NCBI GenBank assembly: GCA_018262315.1 | Contig: JAGSPS010000027.1 | Span: forward strand, 1 to 20,062 | Direction: 5' to 3' | Origin: Deltaproteobacteria bacterium | GTDB taxonomy: Bacteria > Myxococcota_A > UBA9160 > PR03 | DNA length: 20,062 bases | In this document: in pieces, positions 14,392 through 20,062 of the stretch | Layout of the letters: each line of letters starts with the position of its first letter | How positions within the stretch are numbered: position 1 is the stretch's first letter | Notes under the pieces: generated by a model | Databases searched by the model: none | What the model was told of the DNA's origin: nothing | The model's input: only the letters and a program-made list of their open reading frames with translations | Program-made: the position numbers and the translations under genes

Positions 14392-16113
14392 TTGGTCGAG
14401 GTCTACCGGCACGACGTCGTCATCGTTGGGGGGGGCGGCGCCGGCTTGCGAGCCGCCATCGCCGCCGTCGAAGCGGATCCCAAGATCAGCGTCGCGATGG
14501 TGTCGAAGGTGTATCCGATGCGGAGCCACACGGTCTCCGCCGAGGGTGGCGCCGCCGCGTACGTGCCCGGCTCCGAGGACAGTCTCGAGAAACATTTCTA
14601 CGACACGGTGAAGGGCTCGGACTTCCTGGCCGACCAGGACTGCGCCGAATACTTCGTCGAGCAGGCGACACCGGAGCTCACCCTCCTCGAGCACTGGGGC
14701 TGCCCGTGGAGTCGCAACGACGACGGCACCGTCGCGACGCGCCCGTTCGGCGGCATGACCGTGCCGCGCACCTGGTACGCCGCCGACAAAGTCGGCTTCC
14801 ACATGCTGCACTCGCTGTTCCAGCACTCGATGCGCTTCGACCGCATCGTTCGCTACGACGAGAACTTCGTCACCAGGATCCTGGTCGACGACGGCGTCTG
14901 TCGCGGCGTCGTGGCGATCGACATCCGCTCGGGCGTGATGCGGATGTTTCTCGGCCGCGCGGTGATCCTCGCCACCGGCGGCGCCGGCAAGTGCTTCCCG
15001 TTCACGACGAACGGCACGATCAAGACCGGCGACGGCATGGCGCTCGCGTATCGCGCCGGTGTCGGGCTGAAGGACATGGAGTTCCTGCAGTACCACCCGA
15101 CGGGCCTTCCCGGTACCGGCATCCTGATCACGGAAGCCTCGCGCGGTGAGGGCGGCTACGTGCTGAACTCCGAGGGCGAGCGCTTCCTGGTGACGCGCGA
15201 CTACGGCGTCGGCCAGAAGGCGGAACTGGGCCCGCGCGACATGATCTCGCGCGCCGAGATCCTCGAGATCGAAGCGGGCCGCGGTCTGCAGGGCCCCTAC
15301 GGCGAGTACGTGCTGCTCGATCTGCGCCACCTCGGGGAAGCGAAGATCATGGCCAAGCTGCCCTTCGTGCGGGAGTTGGCGCGCACCTACATCGGCGTCG
15401 ATCCGGTGTACGAGCCGATCCCGATCCGCCCCGTCGTGCATTACATGATGGGCGGCGTCGATACCGACATCCGCGGCGCCACGCCGATCCCCGGTCTCTA
15501 CGCGGCTGGCGAGACGGCCTGCGTGTCGATGAACGGCGCCAACCGACTCGGCTCGAACTCGCTCACCGAGTGCCTCGTCTTCGGCGCGCGCGCGGGCGTG
15601 GAAGCCGCCGCGTATGCCAAGGGCAGCGCGGACGGCAACGAAGCGCGCTTGCGCAGCGAAGCCGAGACCGAGGGCGCGCGCATCGACGCGCTGCGCGGCC
15701 GCAAGAAGGGCGGCGAGAAGATGTCCGTGATCCGCCATGAGATGCAGGTCTCGATGGAGCGCGGTTGCGGCGTCTACCGCAAGCAGGAATCGATGAACCA
15801 GACGGTCGCGGAGTTGGCGCCGCTGAAGGGCCGCTACGCGGACCTCGTACTCGAAGACACCAGCAAGGTGTTCAACACCGAAGTGCTGCAGGCGCTCGAA
15901 CTCGGCAACATGCTCGACGTCGCCGAAAGCATCGCGATCGCCGCGGCGGCGCGGCGCGAGTCCCGCGGCGCCCACGCGTGTCGCGACTATCCGAACCGCA
16001 ACGACGCCGAGTTCCTGCACCACTCGATGATGTTCTTTACGCCGGCCGGACCGCGGCTCGACAAGAAGGCCGTGACGATCACGCGATTCCAGCCCGAGGA
16101 GCGGAAGTACTGA
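14392..16113 (+). CDS. frdA: fumarate reductase / succinate dehydrogenase flavoprotein subunit
   Basis: A 573-residue flavoprotein that interconverts succinate and fumarate at covalently bound FAD. The ADP-binding GGGGAGL is at residues 13-19 and the FAD-linking His46 is in PMRSHT. The active-site positions are HPTGLPG (His235), SRGEGG (Arg251), His350 (VVHYMMGG) and Arg385 (GANRLGSNS). The wording of many segments (KVYPMRSHTV, WGCPWSR, FGGM..RTW.AADK.GFHMLH, QYHPTGLPG) is E. coli FrdA-like rather than mitochondrial-SdhA-like. TTG 14392 was chosen for its AGGAGGGG site; the conserved sequence begins there. It overlaps frdB by TGATG. Membrane subunits of FrdC/FrdD type follow, so it is a type D complex. 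The physiological direction cannot be told from sequence. Confidence 0.96.
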   Translation: MVEVYRHDVVIVGGGGAGLRAAIAAVEADPKISVAMVSKVYPMRSHTVSAEGGAAAYVPGSEDSLEKHFYDTVKGSDFLADQDCAEYFVEQATPELTLLEHWGCPWSRNDDGTVATRPFGGMTVPRTWYAADKVGFHMLHSLFQHSMRFDRIVRYDENFVTRILVDDGVCRGVVAIDIRSGVMRMFLGRAVILATGGAGKCFPFTTNGTIKTGDGMALAYRAGVGLKDMEFLQYHPTGLPGTGILITEASRGEGGYVLNSEGERFLVTRDYGVGQKAELGPRDMISRAEILEIEAGRGLQGPYGEYVLLDLRHLGEAKIMAKLPFVRELARTYIGVDPVYEPIPIRPVVHYMMGGVDTDIRGATPIPGLYAAGETACVSMNGANRLGSNSLTECLVFGARAGVEAAAYAKGSADGNEARLRSEAETEGARIDALRGRKKGGEKMSVIRHEMQVSMERGCGVYRKQESMNQTVAELAPLKGRYADLVLEDTSKVFNTEVLQALELGNMLDVAESIAIAAAARRESRGAHACRDYPNRNDAEFLHHSMMFFTPAGPRLDKKAVTITRFQPEERKY

Positions 16114-16834
16114 TGGCGGACAGCGGCGAGCTCCGGAAGCGCACCTTCGTCGTGACGCGCTTCGATCCCGACAAGGATCAGGTGCCGAAGACGCAGAGCT
16201 ACGAGGTCCCCTGCCGCCCCGAGTGGAAGGTCCTCGACGCGCTGAACTACATCAAGGACGAGATCGACCCGACGCTCTCGCACCGCTGGTCGTGCCGCAT
16301 GGCGGTGTGCGGGAGCTGCGGGATGAACGTCAACGGCGAGCCCAAGCTCACCTGTAAGACGTCGCTCGCGGAATACGGCGACACCGTCGAAGTCGCGCCG
16401 CTCGCAAACTTCCCGATCATCCGCGATCTCGTGATCGAGATGGACGGCTTCATGGAGAAGTTCAAGGCCGTGAAGCCGTGGGTGATCGTCGCCAAGGAGA
16501 AGGCGCGCAGCTCGCCGCCTTCAAGCAGTTCAGCATGTGCATCAACTGCATGCTCTGCTACGCGGCGTGCCCGGTGGTGGCGAAGGAGCCGGACTTCCTC
16601 GGCCCCGCCGCGATCGCACTCGGCCACCGCTACAACATGGATTCGCGCGACGAAGGTGCGCCCGAGCGCAACGAGATCTTCCGCGGCGAAGGGACGGTCT
16701 TCTCGTGCTCGTACGCCAATGAGTGCAGCGAGGTCTGCCCGAAGCACGTCGATCCCGCCGCGGCGATCAATCAGTCGAAGCTCCTCGCGGTGATCGACTG
16801 GGCCACGTCGTTCGTCGTGAAGCGGGAGAAGTAG
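16113..16834 (+). CDS. frdB: fumarate reductase iron-sulfur subunit, apparent frameshift near 16505
   Basis: The iron-sulfur subunit of the Frd complex, carrying electrons between FAD and quinone. The first frame runs from ATG 16113 to about 16505 (131 codons) and contains the [2Fe-2S] cysteines Cys61, Cys66, Cys69 and Cys81. The rest continues in another frame from about 16505 to 16834, with CINCMLCYAAC for the [4Fe-4S] and [3Fe-4S] clusters and CSEVCPKHVDP. The reading must step back one base between the frames. The joined protein is about 240 residues, but the linker before CINC is about 9 residues shorter than in E. coli FrdB. So bases are missing: a sequence or assembly error, or a real disruption. 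The surrounding genes are intact, which favours error. Confidence 0.9.
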
Positions 16835-17275
16835 ATGACGCGCCCGTCCGACCCGCAGGCCATGACGCCGAGCAAGCCCGGCAGAACACGCACGGCGCCG
16901 CCCCAGTTGCCCGATGATTTCTGGACGCGGCCGCGCATGCGCACCTATCTGCTCTTCGACGCGACCGGCATCGTCTACCTGCTGGTGGGACTCATCGCGC
17001 TGCGCGTCGCATGGGCGCTGGCCGACGGTGCACCGGCCTGGGACGCGCTGCTGCAGAGCTTCGCGAGCCCCGGCTACGTACTCTTCCACATCCTCGCGCT
17101 GATCTCCGCGATCTTCGTCGGCGTGCGCTTCTTCCGGCTCTTTCCGAAGGCGCAGCCGGCCCAGATCGGTCCGGTGAAGCCGCCCCCGCCCGCCGTCCTG
17201 CACGCGCTGCTCTACGCCGCATGGGGCGGCATCACGCTCGTGTTGCTCGCCGTCTTCGGAGGGATCTGGCCGTGA
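16835..17275 (+). CDS. frdC: fumarate reductase membrane subunit C
   Basis: A 146-residue membrane anchor with three hydrophobic helices (about 38-60, 75-98 and 120-143). It aligns without gaps over residues 36-69 to the first helix region of E. coli FrdC. Asp42 falls where E. coli has the quinol-site glutamate Glu29. No haem-ligand histidines are evident in the helices, in line with the haem-free type D class. It is slightly longer than E. coli FrdC (about 130) because of an N-terminal Pro/Arg-rich extension. ATG 16835 directly follows the frdB stop, with GGGAG 6 bases upstream. Its stop overlaps the frdD start (GTGA). Confidence 0.9.
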   Translation: MTRPSDPQAMTPSKPGRTRTAPPQLPDDFWTRPRMRTYLLFDATGIVYLLVGLIALRVAWALADGAPAWDALLQSFASPGYVLFHILALISAIFVGVRFFRLFPKAQPAQIGPVKPPPPAVLHALLYAAWGGITLVLLAVFGGIWP

Positions 17276-17631
17276 AGGCGCTGCTGCTCCGCTTCGAACC
17301 GATCATCTGGGTGCTCTTCGGCGCCGGCATCATGGTCGGCACGCTGTTGCTGCCGGGCTATCTGCTGACGGTCACGCTCGGCGCTCCGCTCGGTCTGTTG
17401 CCCGACGGCGCGCTCTCCTTCGAACGCGCGCACATGATCTTCTCGAACCCGCTCGGGCGTCTGGTGCTGCTCGCGATCATCGCGCTGCCGCTCTGGAAGG
17501 GCGCCCATCACACGCGCGCGCTCGCGGTCGACACGCTCGGCCATCACAGCGACGCCCTGATCGGCTCGCTGCTCTACGCGATCGCCGCGATCGGCAGCCT
17601 CCTCGGCATCGTCGCCGTTCTCGCAATCTGA
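17272..17631 (+). CDS. frdD: fumarate reductase membrane subunit D
   Basis: A 119-residue membrane anchor, the same length as E. coli FrdD. Near the N-terminus EPIIWVLFGAG matches the E. coli EPVFWGLFGAG segment with its quinone-site Trp. DGALSFERA and LPLWKGAHH match DALSYERV and LPLWCGLHR. Three helices are evident at about 10-35, 58-75 and 95-117. With FrdC it forms the quinone-binding anchor of the complex in the cytoplasmic membrane. The GTG start lies in a 4-base overlap with frdC, so coupling is likely. It is the last gene of the operon; 125 bases separate it from hsp20. Confidence 0.93.
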   Translation: MKALLLRFEPIIWVLFGAGIMVGTLLLPGYLLTVTLGAPLGLLPDGALSFERAHMIFSNPLGRLVLLAIIALPLWKGAHHTRALAVDTLGHHSDALIGSLLYAIAAIGSLLGIVAVLAI

Positions 17632-17652
17632 GCGGCCCTGCTCTCGGGCCCG

Positions 17653-17680
17653 TTGACGCCCCCCGGCTGGTGCTTATCCA
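17653..17680 (+). promoter_or_regulatory. possible hsp20 promoter
   Basis: TTGACG (17653-17658), a 16-base spacer and TATCCA (17675-17680) lie about 75 bases before the Hsp20 start. The -35 is good and the -10 poor (3/6). A second -10-like TATTAG is at 17711-17716 without a matching -35. No CIRCE element is visible. Confidence 0.3.
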
Positions 17681-17756
17681 AGTCGGGTCGCCAGGGGCGA
17701 TTCGGGCTCGTATTAGAACCCACGAGCCCGGCGATCAGCAGGAGGTCTTGAGAATC

Positions 17757-18209
17757 ATGGCATTCCCCATCGTTTTTCGAGAGAGGCGTTCGCTTCCGTC
17801 TCAGGGGGCAAACCCGTTCTGGTCCTCGGTGGAGCGACTCTTCGAGGATCTGCAGCGTGGTGATGTCGCTGCCGGGAGCGACTTCGTACCGCGTCTCGAA
17901 GTCGTCGAGCGCGAGGGCGAGTTCGTCGTGACCGCGGAACTTCCGGGTCTCGAAGAGAAGGACTTCCAGGTGGAGGTCCACGGCAACGTGCTGACGCTGC
18001 GCGGGGAGAAGCGCAGCGAACAGACGGGCGAACATGATGGCCGGCACTTCACGGAACGCGTCTACGGCGAGTTCCGTCGCGGCCTCGAGCTGCCCGTGGA
18101 AGTGCAGAGCGAGAAGACGTCGGCGTCGTTCAAGAACGGCGTGCTCGCCGTCACGCTGCCGAAGGCGGAGACCGCGAAGGTGCGCAACATCCCGGTGACC
18201 AGCGCGTAG
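17757..18209 (+). CDS. Hsp20 small heat-shock protein
   Basis: A 150-residue alpha-crystallin-domain chaperone that holds unfolding proteins in the cytoplasm without ATP. The domain covers about residues 42-140, with AELPGLEEKDFQVEV (60-74), LTLRGEKR (79-86) and the signature GVLAVTLPK (128-136). The C-terminal tail has an I-x-V motif (IPV, 145-147), the oligomer-assembly anchor of the family. ATG 17757 was chosen; AGGAGG at 17740-17745 lies 11 bases upstream, a little far. It is a single-gene unit ending in a strong hairpin. Confidence 0.95.
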   Translation: MAFPIVFRERRSLPSQGANPFWSSVERLFEDLQRGDVAAGSDFVPRLEVVEREGEFVVTAELPGLEEKDFQVEVHGNVLTLRGEKRSEQTGEHDGRHFTERVYGEFRRGLELPVEVQSEKTSASFKNGVLAVTLPKAETAKVRNIPVTSA

Positions 18210-18234
18210 CGCGACGTCATCGGTCGAACGAGCA

Positions 18235-18277
18235 AGAGGCGGGGTGGGGCCGAGCCCCATCCCGCCTCTCCTTTGTT
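18235..18277 (+). terminator. rho-independent terminator after hsp20
   Basis: AGAGGCGGGGTGGGG (18235-18249) pairs with CCCCATCCCGCCTCT (18255-18269) around a 5-base loop. The 15-bp stem has one G-T pair, followed by CCTTTGTT. It may also act on the convergent gene at 18293, though the opposite strand has only a weak T tract. Confidence 0.85.
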
Positions 18278-18292
18278 CAGCGGCGCCGCGAA

Positions 18293-18700
18293 TCAGTGGC
18301 CGTAGAAGATCCAGCCGAACGCGGCCGCACCGATCACCAACGGAATCACCGTCTCGGCGATGTGGTGCTGGCGGCGGATGTGGAAGTGGAACGCCGCTTC
18401 GTCGTCGTACCAGTCACCACACGGCTCGCAGAAGTAACGCGCATGCGCCACGGGGCGTGGCGCGTACCAGCCGGGTCCCCATCCGTAGCCGCGCGCGTAG
18501 TGACGGGGCGCGTAGTCGCCTCGCGGTGGGCACCAGTCGCCGTGCTCGCGATGGCCGTGGCGGCCGTGGCGATGACGGGGACGGTCGTCGTCATCCCAGC
18601 CGCCGTGCCCGGCGCTGACTGGTGGCGGAGCGAGCAGTAGGGCGGCGCCGAGCAGAGCTGCGGCGCTCGAGAAGCGGGAACGGAAGGTAGAGGCACGCAT
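18293..18700 (-). CDS. exported His-rich protein with a C2H2 zinc-finger-like motif
   Basis: A 135-residue protein, family not recognised. It begins with a signal sequence (basic start, hydrophobic core at about 12-25, VSA at 28-30). A His/Asp/Arg-rich segment (31-57) and a Tyr/Gly/Pro-rich segment (60-83) follow. Then comes Cys91-x2-Cys94-x12-His107-x4-His112 with Tyr98 and Phe104, the spacing of a classical C2H2 finger. A hydrophobic helix (about 115-133) ends the protein, so it is probably membrane-bound with the finger outside the cytoplasm. ATG 18700 was chosen: AAGGAG lies 7 bases upstream and the signal sequence starts there. Metal binding is likely; the role is unknown. Confidence 0.7.
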   Translation of the reverse strand: MRASTFRSRFSSAAALLGAALLLAPPPVSAGHGGWDDDDRPRHRHGRHGHREHGDWCPPRGDYAPRHYARGYGWGPGWYAPRPVAHARYFCEPCGDWYDDEAAFHFHIRRQHHIAETVIPLVIGAAAFGWIFYGH

Positions 18701-18714
18701 TGCGAGACTCCTTG

Positions 18715-18734
18715 GCGGCCTTCGATGAGGCCGC
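18715..18734. promoter_or_regulatory. hairpin abutting the Shine-Dalgarno site of the His-rich protein
   Basis: GCGGCC (18715-18720) and GGCCGC (18729-18734) form a perfect 6-bp stem with an 8-base loop. It ends one base from the minus-strand AAGGAG site (18708-18713). It could influence translation or mark an upstream transcript end. Confidence 0.3.
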
Positions 18735-18779
18735 TTCCAGGGATTCTTCGCCACAGCGCATGACGGATCCGTGAAGGCT

Positions 18780-18793
18780 GGCTGTCAGCAGCC
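18780..18793 (-). terminator. small hairpin after the acyl-CoA dehydrogenase gene
   Basis: GGCTG (18780-18784) and CAGCC (18789-18793) form a 5-bp stem with a 4-base loop, 3 bases beyond the stop codon. No T-run follows; weak candidate. Confidence 0.25.
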
Positions 18794-18795
18794 TG

Positions 18796-19986
18796 CTAGC
18801 CCTCGAAAAGGCGCTCCGCGAGCCAGCGACGGTGGTGGATGCCGTCGCCGAGCATCGAGCGGCTCCACATCGCACGGCGGAAGTAGAAGTGCACGTCGCA
18901 ATCCCAGGTGAAACCGTAGCCGCCGTGGAGTTGCACGCCCTTGCGCACGGCGTTGCAGTAGACGTCGCTCACCATCGATTTCGCCATGCGCGCCAGCGTC
19001 TCTGCGCCCGCATCCTGATGACTCGGCGGGCCAGGCGCTGTGCGCCCTGCGGCGGCGTCGAGCGCCGCGGCCGCGCCGGTCGCGAGACTGCGCGCCAACT
19101 CGATGCCGCACATCATGTCGACGATCGGGTGCTTCACGGCCTGGAAGAAGCCGATCTGGCGGTCGAACTGCTTGCGCGCGACTGCGTAGTCGCGCGTGAT
19201 GAGCAGCACCGACTCGGCGCCGCCCACCTGTTCGGCGGCCAACGCGGCAAAGCCGCGCACCAGCATCGCGTGCCAGGCGGCGGCGCCGTCGCCGTCGAGG
19301 CGCGCCTGCGCGGCGACGCGCACGCCGTCGAACCCGACGCGCGCCGTCGGCCGCGTCGGGTCGATGCAGACCTCCGCTTCGACCGAGATGCCCGTCGCGG
19401 GAAGCTCGACGGCGAAGAGCGCGATGCGTCCCGACGGCTCGCGGAACGGCGCGACCACGAGTCCCGCATCGGTTCCGCAGATCACGTGCGTCTTCTGTCC
19501 GCGCAGCAGGAAGCCTCCATCGACCGCTTCCGCCGTCGCACCGACGCCGTCGGCCTCGAAGACTCCACCGGCTTCGCAGAGCGCGATCGTCGCAACCAGG
19601 TCGCCGGACGCGATCGCAGGGAGGAGGCGTTCGCGCTGTGCGTTGCTGCCGCTTTCAGCAATCGCGACGCCTGCGAGCAGCGAGGCGAGGAACGGGCCGG
19701 GCACCAGGCGCCGCCCCATCTCCTCCATCACGATCTCGACGTGCAGCCAGCCGAGGCCCGCACCGCCGTCGGCTTCGGGAAGCACCAGCCCCACCCAGCC
19801 GAGTTGTGCGAGTTCCTTCCAGAGGGCGCGGTCGAAGCCGACACCCGCATCGGCGAGCTTGCGCAGCTCGGCGATCGGCAGCCGCTCCGAGAGGAAACGA
19901 CGCGCCTCGGCGCGCAGCAGCGCGTGCTCCTCGGTGCAGCCGAAATCGGTGGGGACCTCGAGTTTGATCGGGGTTGCCGCGGACAT
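18796..19986 (-). CDS. acyl-CoA dehydrogenase family protein, canonical catalytic Glu not found
   Basis: A 396-residue flavoprotein of the acyl-CoA dehydrogenase superfamily: N-terminal helical domain, central beta domain (about 130-230) and C-terminal helical domain. It contains ARKQFDRQIGFFQAVKH and QLHGGYGFTWD (residues 352-362), both FAD-contact family signatures. Where medium-chain enzymes have YEGT with the catalytic glutamate, this protein reads SMLGDGIHHRRW (377-388). The isovaleryl-type helix position also lacks Glu by my alignment. Such proteins occur as one half of heteromeric dehydrogenases for steroid or branched acyl chains. ATG 19986 has AGAGG 7 bases upstream. Another acyl-CoA dehydrogenase ends 10 bases before it, supporting a paired complex. 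Confidence 0.92.
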   Translation of the reverse strand: MSAATPIKLEVPTDFGCTEEHALLRAEARRFLSERLPIAELRKLADAGVGFDRALWKELAQLGWVGLVLPEADGGAGLGWLHVEIVMEEMGRRLVPGPFLASLLAGVAIAESGSNAQRERLLPAIASGDLVATIALCEAGGVFEADGVGATAEAVDGGFLLRGQKTHVICGTDAGLVVAPFREPSGRIALFAVELPATGISVEAEVCIDPTRPTARVGFDGVRVAAQARLDGDGAAAWHAMLVRGFAALAAEQVGGAESVLLITRDYAVARKQFDRQIGFFQAVKHPIVDMMCGIELARSLATGAAAALDAAAGRTAPGPPSHQDAGAETLARMAKSMVSDVYCNAVRKGVQLHGGYGFTWDCDVHFYFRRAMWSRSMLGDGIHHRRWLAERLFEG

Positions 19987-19996
19987 GGTTCGCCTC

Positions 19997-20062
19997 TCAC
20001 TTCGTCTTCGGGAGGCCGAGCACGCGCTCCCCGATGATGTTGCGCTGCACTTCGCTGGTGCC
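19997..20062 (-). CDS. acyl-CoA dehydrogenase, C-terminal fragment cut by the window edge
   Basis: Reading inward on the minus strand from 20062, the frame gives GTSEVQRNIIGERVLGLPK followed by TK and a stop at 19997-19999. This is the standard C-terminus of an acyl-CoA dehydrogenase; the catalytic-glutamate loop (xEGTSE type) would lie just outside the window. It is 10 bases upstream of the next dehydrogenase, same strand, so they form an operon. Only 21 residues are visible, but the match is distinctive. Confidence 0.88.
   Translation of the reverse strand, partial: GTSEVQRNIIGERVLGLPKTK

Noticed and set aside
14332..16023. Long minus-strand frame opposite frdA
   Set aside because: frdA explains the region; the antisense frame has no motif.
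16490..16520. Programmed ribosomal frameshift in frdB
   Set aside because: No slippery heptamer is visible and the linker is short by about 9 residues, so lost bases explain it better.
17670..17756. Earlier start of Hsp20 at 17670
   Set aside because: The added residues are not Hsp20-like, the possible promoter overlaps this stretch, and ATG 17757 follows an AGGAGG.

Overview
The window is about 20 kb of high-GC chromosomal DNA from a Gram-negative bacterium with aerobic respiration. It carries an A1-like cytochrome c oxidase cluster, an E. coli-type four-gene fumarate reductase/succinate dehydrogenase, a large RND/MMPL exporter and neighbouring acyl-CoA dehydrogenases. Together these suggest an uncultured lineage once grouped with the deltaproteobacteria (Myxococcota, Desulfobacterota or Binatota-like). 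That placement is inference from gene content, with no marker-based proof. I see no integrase, transposase, CRISPR array, rRNA or tRNA. Coding density is very high and no gap between genes exceeds about 250 bases.

Layout. (1) Positions 2-3189 (+) hold the 3' part of a cytochrome c oxidase operon: subunit I (5' truncated), subunit III, a subunit IV-like protein, a second divergent subunit III with a TTG start, and a small exported CxxC protein. (2) Positions 3164-5988 (-) hold leuS followed by a two-helix membrane protein, whose end overlaps the oxidase operon tail to tail. (3) Positions 6040-6945 (+) hold the PEP synthase/PPDK regulatory protein, divergent from leuS. (4) Positions 6985-10146 (-) hold an RND exporter, divergent from a D-2-hydroxyacid dehydrogenase at 10387-11373 (+). 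(5) Positions 11394-11532 are a short repeat-rich patch, beside a membrane-anchored NYN/PIN-fold protein (11527-12123, -). (6) Positions 12227-14276 (+) hold aguB-aguA, the two-step route from agmatine to putrescine. (7) Positions 14392-17631 (+) hold frdABCD, tightly packed and overlapping, with an apparent frameshift in frdB. (8) Positions 17757-18209 (+) hold an Hsp20 chaperone ending in a strong hairpin terminator. (9) Positions 18293-20062 (-) hold an exported His-rich protein with a C2H2 zinc-finger-like motif, a complete acyl-CoA dehydrogenase, and the last 21 codons of another acyl-CoA dehydrogenase.

How the genes fit together. FrdABCD can exchange electrons between succinate/fumarate and the quinone pool, and the oxidase terminates aerobic respiration. 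The window shows neither the complex between them nor the direction in which Frd runs. AguAB, leuS, ppsR and hsp20 are housekeeping or stress genes.

Most worth a second look: the oxidase subunit I appears to lack the usual K-channel lysine, serine and threonine while keeping the active-site Tyr and the D-channel Glu. The exported protein at 18293-18700 matches the full spacing of a classical C2H2 finger. The NYN protein is predicted to sit on the outer side of a membrane anchor. frdB has a frameshift. aguA carries a GC-rich palindromic in-frame insertion.
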